From contig SDZP01000080.1 in assembly GCA_004144935.1 (NCBI GenBank), forward strand, positions 1 through 18,884: a stretch of DNA of 18,884 nucleotides, written 5' to 3'. The DNA is from Caulobacteraceae bacterium. Lineage in GTDB: Bacteria > Pseudomonadota > Alphaproteobacteria > Caulobacterales > Caulobacteraceae. The first letter of the stretch is position 1, and the number at the start of each line of letters is the position of its first letter. The notes beneath the pieces are model-generated. The model was given only the letters and a program-made list of their open reading frames with translations, was not told the origin of the DNA and ran no database searches. Below, in pieces: positions 7,070 to 15,200 of the stretch. Position numbers and translations under genes: made by a program.

Positions 7070-8161
7070 TCAGCCCCACTCGGCCAGAACATCCGGGTCG
7101 CGCTCCGCCACGCTCCCCCGCAGCGCCGCCGCCCGTTCCGGCGCCAGCCGCCGCAGGGCCCAGACGGCTGCGCCGCGCACAGCCGGATCGGCGTCGCCCA
7201 GCAGGGCCTCGACATCCGGAACCAGAGCCGCATCGCCGCTGTTTCCGGCCGCGTACAGCACGTTGCGCACCAGGCGGTCGCGGCCGATGCGGGTCACCGC
7301 GCTCTTGCGGAACAGCCGCCGAAACCCGGCGTCGTCGAGCCGGGCCAGCTCGGCCAGGCTCGGCTCCTCCAGCTCCGGCCGGGCCCGCAGTCCCATCTCG
7401 CGGGCCTCGACCGCGAACTTGTTCCATGGACAGACCGCCAGGCAGTCGTCGCAACCGTAGATGCGGTTGCCCAGCGCCGGTCGCAGGGCGGGATCGACGG
7501 GCCCCTCATGCTCGATGGTCAGGTAGGAAATGCAGCGCCGGGCATCGAGCTGGTAGGGGGCCGGAAAGGCGTTCGTCGGGCAGATGTCGAGGCAGGCCCG
7601 GCAGCTGCCGCAGGCATCCTCGCCCGCCGCGTCGGCCGGCAGTTCGACGCTGGTCAACACCGAGCCCAGGAACAGCCAGCTGCCCAGCTCCCGCGACACC
7701 AGGTTGGTATGCTTGCCCTGCCAGCCCAGGCCCGCCCGCTCCGCCAGCGGCTTCTCCATCAGCGGCGCCGTATCGGTGAACACCTTCACCTCACCGCCGA
7801 ATTTCGCCTTGATCCAGCCGCCGAGGTTCTTCAGCCGGCCCTTGATCAGGCCATGGTAGTCGTCGCCCCGCGCGTAGGCGCTGACCAGGCCGTTGGAGCG
7901 CCGCGCCAGCCCCTCCAGCGGATTGCGCTCCGGGCCGTAGGTCATGCCGACGACGACGGCGCTGCGGGCCTGCGGCCACATGCCGGTCGGATGGGCCCGC
8001 CGCTGCAGGGTCTCGGCCATCCAGTCCATCTGGCCGTGACGGCCGTCCTCGACGAACTGCGCCAGCCGGGCCCCCGCCGACCAGGCGTCCGCGGCCGATG
8101 CGAATCCGCAGGCGTCGAACCCCAGGGCCCGGGCCCGCTTGCGGATGTCGTCCGGCGTCAT
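7070..8161 (-). CDS. queG: Epoxyqueuosine reductase QueG
   Basis: This catalyses the last step of queuosine synthesis, reducing epoxyqueuosine to queuosine in the wobble position of GUN-anticodon tRNAs, using cobalamin and two [4Fe-4S] clusters. The 363-residue length fits. Ferredoxin-like cysteines are at Cys184, 187, 190 and 194 (CGSCRACLDICP) and at Cys237, 240 and 244 (CDDCLAVCP), with Cys210 in RRCISYLT completing the set. The N-terminal domain carries FTDTAPLMEKPLAERAGLGW, the typical active-site stretch. A HEAT-like C-terminus follows at about 300-355. The ATG at 8161 overlaps the stop of the upstream exported-protein gene (ATGA), so the two are probably translationally coupled. Confidence 0.95.
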   Translation of the reverse strand: MTPDDIRKRARALGFDACGFASAADAWSAGARLAQFVEDGRHGQMDWMAETLQRRAHPTGMWPQARSAVVVGMTYGPERNPLEGLARRSNGLVSAYARGDDYHGLIKGRLKNLGGWIKAKFGGEVKVFTDTAPLMEKPLAERAGLGWQGKHTNLVSRELGSWLFLGSVLTSVELPADAAGEDACGSCRACLDICPTNAFPAPYQLDARRCISYLTIEHEGPVDPALRPALGNRIYGCDDCLAVCPWNKFAVEAREMGLRARPELEEPSLAELARLDDAGFRRLFRKSAVTRIGRDRLVRNVLYAAGNSGDAALVPDVEALLGDADPAVRGAAVWALRRLAPERAAALRGSVAERDPDVLAEWG

Positions 8162-9201
8162 CGCTGCTGGAAGAGACTGACCCGACGGGCCTGGATCGCG
8201 GTCCTGCGTTCGACCAGCGGTTCGATGGCGCTCCAGGCGTCGCCGTCCGGATCGACAACCGAATTGCCCGAGGCCAGCCGATCGGCGATCGCTCCCAGGC
8301 TGTCGGCGATGCGGGTCTCGACCTGGCCGCTCTCCTCGTAGGTGTCGAGGGCGGTGTTGAAGGAGGTCTTCAGGGGCCCGGCCGGCAGGCTGCCGCCGAT
8401 CTCGGCCTTGATCTTGCGGGCGTTGGGCCAGGCGTTGGCGGCCTCGGCCCGGGACAGGGCGACTTTGGCCTGCATGGCCTTGCCGGCGGCGACGGGATCG
8501 GGGGTCTCGCCGTTGAGCTGCCGCTCCAGGTATTCCAGGGCCAGCATGCTGGCCTCATTGCTGGCCTTGGCCGATTTCGACAGCGCCACCTGCGGGTGGT
8601 CGGGCCGGTTGGACATAACGATGGCGAGGTCCAGAAGGGCGTTTTCGTTGCGGATCGCCAGACGCGTGCCCGACAGGGTGTGGCGGGCGATCTCCAGCTT
8701 GGCCTTGGTGTCGCCGGAGGCGGCCTTGATCAGCAACGGCCGCAGGCGGTTGAGCAGGCTGTCGGTGTCGTCGATGACGCCGCGCACGACCGATGGCAGG
8801 GTCTGGAAGCCCTCGACCTGGCGGACGGCGGTGGGACCCAGCGAGCGGTAGCGGCGATCCAGGTCGGGCGACATCGGCGGCACGGCGGCCAGGGCGGCCC
8901 TTTGCCGCGCCAGTTCGCTGTCGGCCCTGGCCAGCCAGCCATTGATCCAGGCCCGGCCTTCCGCGCCCTTGCGGCCGGGCTCCATGGCCTGGGCGACGAC
9001 GTCGATCATTTCCAGGCCGAGCGCGTTGCTGTCGGTCATCAGCTGGTTGAGGGGCGCCGACCAGGCGACGATGTCGCCCAGCAGCGTCATGACCTCCGCC
9101 TCGGTGTCGACACGGCTGGTCGGCGGCGCGGCCAGAGCCGGCGTGGCGACCATCGGCGACAGGGTCAGGCTGGCCGCCAGCAGAAGATTGAGAAACCGCA
9201 T
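8158..9201 (-). CDS. Exported protein of unknown function
   Basis: I do not recognise this 347-residue protein. It begins with a clear Sec signal peptide (MRFLNLLLAASL, ending ALAAP, cut near residue 25). The mature part looks mainly alpha-helical, rich in Ala, Leu, Glu and Arg, with no cysteines, metal motifs or further membrane segments. It could be a periplasmic helical-bundle protein. I chose the ATG at 9201 because it starts the signal peptide; an upstream in-frame start at 9267 would overlap fzlA and place a non-signal sequence in front. It lies 46 nt downstream of fzlA and overlaps queG by 4 nt, so the three may share a transcript. Nothing in it suggests a role in queuosine synthesis. 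Confidence 0.78.
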   Translation of the reverse strand: MRFLNLLLAASLTLSPMVATPALAAPPTSRVDTEAEVMTLLGDIVAWSAPLNQLMTDSNALGLEMIDVVAQAMEPGRKGAEGRAWINGWLARADSELARQRAALAAVPPMSPDLDRRYRSLGPTAVRQVEGFQTLPSVVRGVIDDTDSLLNRLRPLLIKAASGDTKAKLEIARHTLSGTRLAIRNENALLDLAIVMSNRPDHPQVALSKSAKASNEASMLALEYLERQLNGETPDPVAAGKAMQAKVALSRAEAANAWPNARKIKAEIGGSLPAGPLKTSFNTALDTYEESGQVETRIADSLGAIADRLASGNSVVDPDGDAWSAIEPLVERRTAIQARRVSLFQQR

Positions 9202-9247
9202 TCCGAACGCCCCCCCGGCGCCCGGCCCGATCGAGGTTTGGCGCGCC

Positions 9248-9934
9248 CTAGAAATCCAGATCGTCATAGTGCGCCGCGGGCGCGAGGCCCGGCCAGCGGT
9301 CGGCCAACAGCGGCCGGAAACACGGCCTGGACTTCAGCTTCATGTACCAGGTCTGGGCGGCGGGGAAGTCGCGCCAGGGCACATCGCCGAAATAGTCGAT
9401 GACCGACAGGTAGGCGGCCGCGGCGAAATCGGCCAGCGACACCCGCCGGCCGGCCAGCCAGTCGCGCTCGCGCAGAAGGCCTTCCAGGTATTTCAGGTGG
9501 ATCTTCAGACCATCGCGGCCGGCCCGCAGGTTGGACAACGCCGGGGCGCCCAGCCCCAGCAGCCGCTTTTCCATCTTTTCGTGCAGCAGCAGGCCGGCGA
9601 CCTCGAAATCGAACTTGCGGTCGAACCACTGCACGATGCGGCGCGCCTCGGCCCGATCGGCCGCCGCGCGGCCGAGCAGCGGCGGCTCGGGGTAGGCCTC
9701 TTCGAGATGCTCGAGGATGGCGCGGGCCTCGCAGATCACCACCCGCACGCCGCCAGAGACCTCGACCAGCACCGGCGGCACGCCGGACGGATTGAGGGTC
9801 AGCAGCTCCTCGGGCCCCTCCCAGTAGCGAACCACCTGGTCGGTGAAGGCCAGGCGTTTTTCGCCCAGCGCCAGCCGCACCTGGCGCGAGGCCGGGTCGA
9901 GGGGAAAATGATAGAGGGTGCGTTCGACGCTCAT
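9248..9934 (-). CDS. fzlA: FtsZ-binding GST-like division protein FzlA
   Basis: This is a glutathione-S-transferase-fold protein of 228 residues: a thioredoxin-like N-terminal domain (about 4-78, with TLYHFPLDPASRQVRLAL and a PSGVPPVL cis-Pro turn) and a helical C-terminal domain. FzlA binds and curves FtsZ filaments and links FtsZ to activation of the septal cell-wall enzymes in Caulobacter. From my knowledge of that protein, Trp38 is needed for FtsZ binding; a Trp is at exactly position 38 here (RYWEGPEE). The size (about 230) and the acidic, aromatic C-terminal tail DDLDF also fit. The alternative is an ordinary GST. The ATG at 9934 is preferred over a TTG four codons upstream. No Shine-Dalgarno is visible; a strong hairpin ends one base before the ATG. 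Confidence 0.78.
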   Translation of the reverse strand: MSVERTLYHFPLDPASRQVRLALGEKRLAFTDQVVRYWEGPEELLTLNPSGVPPVLVEVSGGVRVVICEARAILEHLEEAYPEPPLLGRAAADRAEARRIVQWFDRKFDFEVAGLLLHEKMEKRLLGLGAPALSNLRAGRDGLKIHLKYLEGLLRERDWLAGRRVSLADFAAAAYLSVIDYFGDVPWRDFPAAQTWYMKLKSRPCFRPLLADRWPGLAPAAHYDDLDF

Positions 9935-9935
9935 C

Positions 9936-9966
9936 GCGGGGGACAACTTCAGCCAGTTGCCCCCGC
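9936..9966 (-). promoter_or_regulatory. Strong hairpin abutting the fzlA start codon
   Basis: GCGGGGG plus CAAC (9936-9947, with one bulged A at 9943) pairs with GTTG plus CCCCCGC (9956-9966), giving an 11-bp GC-rich stem with an eight-base loop. In the fzlA mRNA the stem ends one base before the ATG at 9934 and fills the place where a Shine-Dalgarno sequence would be. There is no following T-run, so a terminator is unlikely. A role in translation control is inferred. Confidence 0.5.
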
Positions 9967-9980
9967 ATTGCGCCCATTCG

Positions 9981-10007
9981 GATTAAGGGGTCGTTTACTG
10001 CGTTCAA
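9981..10007 (-). promoter_or_regulatory. Possible fzlA promoter
   Basis: On the minus strand TTGAAC (10002-10007) and TTAATC (9981-9986) are 15 bases apart. The spacing is short for the standard consensus, though TTAATC resembles the Caulobacter-type -10 element. A start here would give a leader of about 40 nt containing the hairpin before fzlA. Confidence 0.3.
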
Positions 10008-10018
10008 AATGCGCCCCG

Positions 10019-10035
10019 CTCCCGGCAAACGGGAG
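10019..10035 (-). terminator. Hairpin after citrate synthase
   Basis: A perfect six-base stem, CTCCCG with CGGGAG, and a five-base loop lie 8 nt past the citrate synthase stop. ATTTTG follows about 8 nt later on the minus strand. It probably ends the citrate synthase transcript before fzlA, although the T-rich stretch is short and displaced. Confidence 0.5.
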
Positions 10036-10042
10036 GCGGTCC

Positions 10043-11128
10043 TTACGCCGCGATGCGCGGGGTCGGACCGACATATTCCGATTGCGGCCGGATCAGCCGT
10101 CCGCCCGCCAGCTGCTCCCGGGCATGCGCCAGCCAGCCGGCCGTGCGACCCATGGCGAACACGCCGGTGAAGGTGGCCGGCGGGAAGGCCAGCGCCTCCA
10201 GAAGCAGGGCGGTGAAGAACTCGACGTTGACGTCGAGCGGTCGGTTGGGCCGGTGTTCCTTGAGGATGGCCAGGGCGGCGGTCTCGACCGCCTCCGCGAA
10301 GGCCAGCCGGCCAGGCAGGCGGCCCGACTCGCCGGCCAGTCGCCGCACCGCCCCTTTCAGCGCGTCGGCCCGGGGATCGCGCACCCGGTAGACCCGGTGG
10401 CCAAAGCCCATCAGCCGCTCGCCCCGATCGAGGGCCGCCTCGATCCAGGGCCGGGCGTTCTCCGGCTTGCCGATGGCGTCGAGCATCTCGATCACCGGCC
10501 CCGGGGCCCCGCCGTGAAGAGGTCCCTTGAGCGCCGAAATGCCGGCCATCACGGCGCTGGTCAGGCCGGCGCGGGTCGAGGCGACCACCCTCGCGGCAAA
10601 GGTCGAGGCGTTGAGCCCGTGGTCGCAGACCGTGACCAGATAGGCGTCCAGCGCCTCGGCGTGGCCGGCCGGCGCCGCCTTGCCGTGCAGCATGCGCAGG
10701 ATGTCGGCGGCGTGACCCAGGGCTGGATCGGGGGCGACGGGCGCGTCGCCGGCCTGCAGCCGCACGATAGCCGGGGTGAAGACGGCCGGGGCCGCAATCA
10801 GCCGCAGGGCGGTGGCGAGGTCGTCGCCATCGGCGAGCCGGGCGGTCAGGGCGCGCATGGCCTCGACCGGTCCAAGGGCCAGCAGGCCGTCGTCGACCGA
10901 CTGCACCTCGTTGAACACCTCTGTGCGGGCGCGGCCGAGGGCGGCGGTCAGGTCATCGGGCAGGTCCTCGTAGAAGCCGTCGAACAACAGATGGACGACC
11001 TCTTCATAGCGGGTGGTTCCGGCCAGTTGGTCCAGCGTCCAGCCCCGGATGACCAGGCGGCCGGCCTTGCCGTCGACATCGGACAGGACCGTGCGGGCGG
11101 CGACGACGTCTTCGAGACCGTCGGACAT
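10043..11128 (-). CDS. Citrate synthase family protein
   Basis: This condenses oxaloacetate with acetyl-CoA (or, in methylcitrate synthases, propionyl-CoA) at the entry to the citric acid cycle. The 361 residues show the family signature: HGLNAST, the catalytic-loop histidines His205 (GPLHGGA) and His244 (GFGHRVYR), and NVEFF near the C-terminus, where most citrate synthases have NVDF; Glu303 thus takes the place of the catalytic Asp. The length fits the short (type I-like) class. The ATG at 11128 has GGGA 5-6 nt upstream. It is divergent from a broken HTH-citrate synthase gene and shares with it an operator-like region. I cannot tell from sequence whether it is the main citrate synthase or a methylcitrate-type isozyme. 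Confidence 0.88.
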   Translation of the reverse strand: MSDGLEDVVAARTVLSDVDGKAGRLVIRGWTLDQLAGTTRYEEVVHLLFDGFYEDLPDDLTAALGRARTEVFNEVQSVDDGLLALGPVEAMRALTARLADGDDLATALRLIAAPAVFTPAIVRLQAGDAPVAPDPALGHAADILRMLHGKAAPAGHAEALDAYLVTVCDHGLNASTFAARVVASTRAGLTSAVMAGISALKGPLHGGAPGPVIEMLDAIGKPENARPWIEAALDRGERLMGFGHRVYRVRDPRADALKGAVRRLAGESGRLPGRLAFAEAVETAALAILKEHRPNRPLDVNVEFFTALLLEALAFPPATFTGVFAMGRTAGWLAHAREQLAGGRLIRPQSEYVGPTPRIAA

Positions 11129-11176
11129 GGTGTTCCCTTCATTCAAACCTTGTTCTGGCGAAGAAATCGGGCCAAT

Positions 11177-11201
11177 GTTGATCAACGTCAATCTTGATCA
11201 A
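11177..11201. promoter_or_regulatory. Palindromic operator region between the two citrate synthase genes
   Basis: Two TTGATCAA palindromes (11178-11185, extended to the 10-bp GTTGATCAAC, and 11194-11201) lie with centres 16 bp apart. A different reading is a FixK/FNR-type box, TTGAT-N4-GTCAA, at 11178-11191, which fits TTGAY-N4-RTCAA exactly. TTGACG on the minus strand (a possible -35 for citrate synthase) overlaps it. TATAAT at 11202-11207 sits only 2 nt before the HTH-gene ATG, too close to be its -10 with that start. The region is conspicuously AT-rich compared with its surroundings. Confidence 0.5.
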
Positions 11202-11209
11202 TATAATCA

Positions 11210-12203
11210 ATGTCAGCCGACTGGATCGACAGCGAGACCGCCTTGCGCCGCCTCGGAGTGCGCAGCCAGACCCTCTACGCCTACGTCAGCCGGGGCCGGG
11301 TCGACGCCCGGCCGGATCCCGCCGACCCGCGCCGCAGCCTCTATCGGGCCGCCGACATCGGCGCCCTGACCGAGCGGCGGGCGCGAGGCCGAAAGGCGTC
11401 GGCCGTCGCCCAGAGCGCCATCGCCTGGGGCGAACCGGCGCTGGCCAGCACCCGACGGCCGCGCCCGTCTCTTCGCGGCCCTGGCCGCCCGCGCCGCCGC
11501 CGAGCCGCCGGCAAGGGGCCGCGCGCCGCTGGCCCTGGCTCTGGAAGGGGCCGGCCTGCTCGACCTTGTCGCCGACGCCGTGAGTGGAAGCCTCGGAACC
11601 GGGCCGATCCACGATCGCCTCGCCGCCGCCTGGAGCCGGCCGGACGCCGCCGACGCCATCCGCCGCGCCGTGGTGCTGCTGGCCGACCATGAGCTGAACG
11701 CCTCGACCTTCGCCGCCCGGGTCGCCGCCTCGACCGGGGCCGGGCTGTCGGCGGCGGCGCTGGCCGGTCTCTGCGCCCTCTCGGGCCCCCTGCACGGCGG
11801 CATGGCGGCGCGGGTCTGGAACCTTGTCGAGGAATCCCGCCGCATCGGGCCGGCCGCGACGGTCGCCGGCCGCCTGGCCCGCGCCGCCCCGACACCGGGC
11901 TTCGGCCATCCGCTCTATCCGGAGGGCGATCCACGCGCCGCCGCCCTGCTGGCCGCCTGTCCGCCGACCCCGGACCTCGCCGCCCTGCTGGCCGCGGTCG
12001 AGACCGGCACCGGCGAGCGCGCCAATATCGACTTCGCCCTGGTCGCCATGGCCGAGGCCCTGGCGCTGCCGCAGGACGCCCCCTTCCTGCTATTCGCCGT
12101 CGCCCGTTCCGCCGGCTGGATCGCCCATGCGGTGGAGGAAGGTTCCGGCGGCCGGCTGATCAGGCCGAGGGCGCGCTACGTCGGACCGGCGGTCGGGATC
12201 TAG
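11210..12203 (+). pseudogene. Disrupted helix-turn-helix/citrate synthase-like gene
   Basis: An N-terminal MerR-like helix-turn-helix (WIDSETALRRLGVRSQTLYAYVSRG, with the DPRRSLYRAADI wing) runs in frame from the ATG at 11210 to about 11449 (AWGEPALAS), where homology stops. It resumes one frame over with PDGRARLFAALAARAAAE and continues through a citrate synthase C-terminal half to the stop at 12203. That half keeps DHELNAS, GPLHGGM, GFGHPLYP and NIDF, so the catalytic residues remain. Intact relatives of this HTH-citrate synthase family carry a further stretch between the two parts (as I recall, SAIT...LYYRGRDA...). About 3n+2 bases therefore appear deleted, with a frameshift. Without the gap, frame 1 ends at 11692; the second part could restart only at GTG 11580. 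It may instead be an assembly error. Confidence 0.82.
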
Positions 12204-15200
12204 GCCCGTTCGTGGGCCTTTTCCTCCGCCTCCAGCGGATGGTCGATCCGGCCGAGCATCTCCTTCGGACAGACCTGCCAGAACAGGCCGCGGGTGCGTT
12301 CCCAATCGCGCAGCAGGCCTTCGGCGAAGGCCGAGCCGGTCTCATGGGCGTGTTCGCGCACCAGCTTCTTCAGCACCTCTTCCCAGTGGGCCGAGGCCAG
12401 CCGCTGGACCACCACGCTGTCGGGATTGACGCAGCCCCGGAAGCGGTCGGAAAGGTCGAGCACGAAGGCCATGCCGCCGGTCATCCCGGCCCCGAAGTTC
12501 TCGCCGACCGGACCCAGGATAACCGCCGTGCCGCCGGTCATGTATTCCAGGCCGTTGGTGCCGACGCCCTCGACCACCGCGGTGGCGCCCGAGTTGCGCA
12601 CCGCGAACCGCTCGCCGGCCTGGCCGGCCGCGAACAGCTTGCCGCTCGTCGCCCCGTAGAGGACGGTGTTGCCGAGGATGACGTTGGTCTCCGGCGCCAC
12701 CAGATGGCGCGAGGGCTTGATGACGATGGTGGCGCCGGACAGGCCCTTGCCGACATAGTCGTTGGCCTCGCCGGTCAGCACGATGCGCAGGCCGCGCACC
12801 GCAAAGGCTCCGAGACTCTGACCGGCCGAGCCCTTCAGCTCGACGGTGAGGTGCCCGGCCGGCAGGGCGTTCATGCCGAACTTGCGCACGATGTGGCTGG
12901 AGATGCGGGCCCCGATGGCGCGCGCGGTGTTCCGCACCGTGTAGGTCAGCTGCATCTTCTCGCCCCGCTGCAGCAGCGGGGCGGCGTCGCGGACGATCTG
13001 GGCGTCGAGGGTGTCGGGCACCGGGTTGCGGCCGTTGACCGTCGAATAGGGCGGGTTGGAGCCCGGGTCGGCGCGGACCAGCAGGGGGTTCAGGTCAAGG
13101 TCGTCGAGGTGCTCGCCGCCCCGGCTGACCTGGGCCAGCAGGTCGGTGCGGCCGACCACTTCCAGCAGCGAGCGGAAGCCCAGTTCCGAGAGGATCTCGC
13201 GGACCTCCTCGGCGATGAAGGTGAAGAGGTTGATGACCTTTTCCGGCGTGCCGGTGAACTTGGCGCGCAGGTCCTCGTCCTGGGTGCAGACCCCCACCGG
13301 GCAGGTGTTGGAATGGCACTGGCGGACCATGATGCAGCCCATGGCGACCAGGGACGCGGTGCCGATGCCGAACTCCTCGGCCCCCAGCATGGCGGCCATA
13401 ACCACGTCGCGGCCGGTGCGAAGCCCGCCGTCGGTGCGCAGGGTCACATGGTGGCGCAGGTTGTTGAGGGTCAGCACCTGATTGGCTTCGGAGAGCCCCA
13501 GCTCCCAGGGCGAGCCGGCGTACTTGATCGAGGTCTGCGGCGAGGCGCCGGTGCCGCCGACGTTGCCGGCGATCAGGATGACGTCCGCCTTGGCCTTCGC
13601 CACCCCGGCCGCAATGGCGCCGATGCCGGTCATCGAGACCAGCTTCACCGTCACCCGGGCGTCGGGGTTGATCTGCTTCAGGTCGTAGATGAGCTGGGCC
13701 AAGTCCTCGATCGAGTAGATGTCGTGGTGCGGCGGCGGGCTGATCAGCATCACGCCGGGGGTAGCGTGCCGCAGCCGGGCGATCATCTCGGTGACCTTGA
13801 AACCCGGCAGCTGGCCGCCTTCGCCGGGCTTGGCGCCCTGGGCGACCTTGATCTCGATCTCGCGGCATTCGTTCAGGTATTCGGCGGTGACGCCGAACCG
13901 GCCGGAGGCGATCTGCTTGACGGCGCTGTTGGGGTTGTCGCCGTTGGGCAGCGGCCGGTAGCGGGCGCGGTCCTCGCCGCCCTCTCCGGAGACCGACTTG
14001 GCCCCGATGCGGTTCATGGCGATGTTCAGGGCGCCGTGCGCCTCGGGGCTGAGGGCGCCCAGGCTCATGCCGGGGGTCAGGAAGCGCTTGCGGATTTCGT
14101 TGACGCTCTCGACCTCGTCCAGTTCGACGGCGGTGCGGCCCTTGCGGAAGTCGAGCAGGTGGCGCGGCTGGCTGGCCTTCTGGCGGTGCAGCCCGGCGCT
14201 CCAGCGCTTGTAGGCCTCGTAGTCGCCGCTGTCGCAGGCCGCCTGCAGGGTGTGGATCAGCCGGGCCTCGAAGGCATGGGTCTCGCCGGAGCGGCGGGCC
14301 TTGTAGAAGCCGCCGACCGGCAGGGCGATGGCGGCCGGCTCCCAGGCGCGGCGGTGGATTTCGACGGTCTTGGACTCGATGCCGGCCAGGCCGATGCCGG
14401 AGATGCGGCTGGGCATGCCGGGGAAGAATTCCGCCGCCAGCGAGCGCGACAGGCCCATGGCCTCGAAGTTGTAGCCGCCGCGATAGCTGGAGATGACCGC
14501 GATGCCCATCTTCGAGATGATCTTCAGCAGGCCCTGCTCGATGGCCGTCTTGAAGTTCACGCAGACGTCGCGAAGCGAGAGCTCGCCGGCCAGGCCGCGC
14601 TCCAGCCGGTCCTGGAAGCTCTCCTGCGCCAGCCAGGCGTTGACCGCCGTGGCCCCGACCCCGACCAGGACGGCGAAGTAGTGAGTGTCCATGCATTCGG
14701 CCGAGCGGACGATGATCGAGACGTAAGAGCGCAGGCCCTTGGCGACCAGGTGGGCGTGCACCCCGGCCGTGGCGAGGATCATCGGCAGGCCGACCCGGGC
14801 CGGGCCGCTGTCGGTGTCGGTCAGGACGATGGTCGAGCAGCCGCGCAGGGCGGCGTCCTCGGCCTCGGCCTTGACCCGGTCGAGGTTGGCGCGAAGGGCG
14901 TCGCCCGCCCGCGCCTCGGCGGCGGGCAGCGGCATGGTGCAGTCGATGATCGCCAGGTTCTTGCCGGCGATGTAGTCGAGGATGCGCTCGTACATGCCGG
15001 TCGTCAGCACCGGGCTTTCCAGCACATAGACGTCGGTCTGGGCCTCGTCCTGGGCCAGGATGTTGCCAAGGTTCTTGAACCGGGTCTTCAGGCTCATGAC
15101 GCCGGTTTCCCGCAAGGGATCGATCGGCGGGTTGGTCACCTGGCTGAAATTCTGGCGGAAGAAGTGGCTGAGCGGCCGGTACTTGTCGCTGAGCACGGCC

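Noticed and set aside
9202..9267. An upstream in-frame extension of the exported protein (22 residues)
   Set aside because: It would overlap fzlA by 20 bases and place a non-hydrophobic stretch before a perfect signal peptide; the ATG at 9201 is much more likely.
8942..11197. A 751-codon plus-strand frame opposite fzlA and citrate synthase
   Set aside because: It runs across two real genes and the gap between them on the opposite strand, with no recognisable domain; a composition artefact.
11202..11207. TATAAT just upstream of the HTH-citrate synthase ATG, with TTGATC 18 bp before it
   Set aside because: It is a good sigma-70 match, but the transcript would begin after the ATG at 11210. Unless the gene starts elsewhere it cannot serve that start, so I do not call it a promoter.
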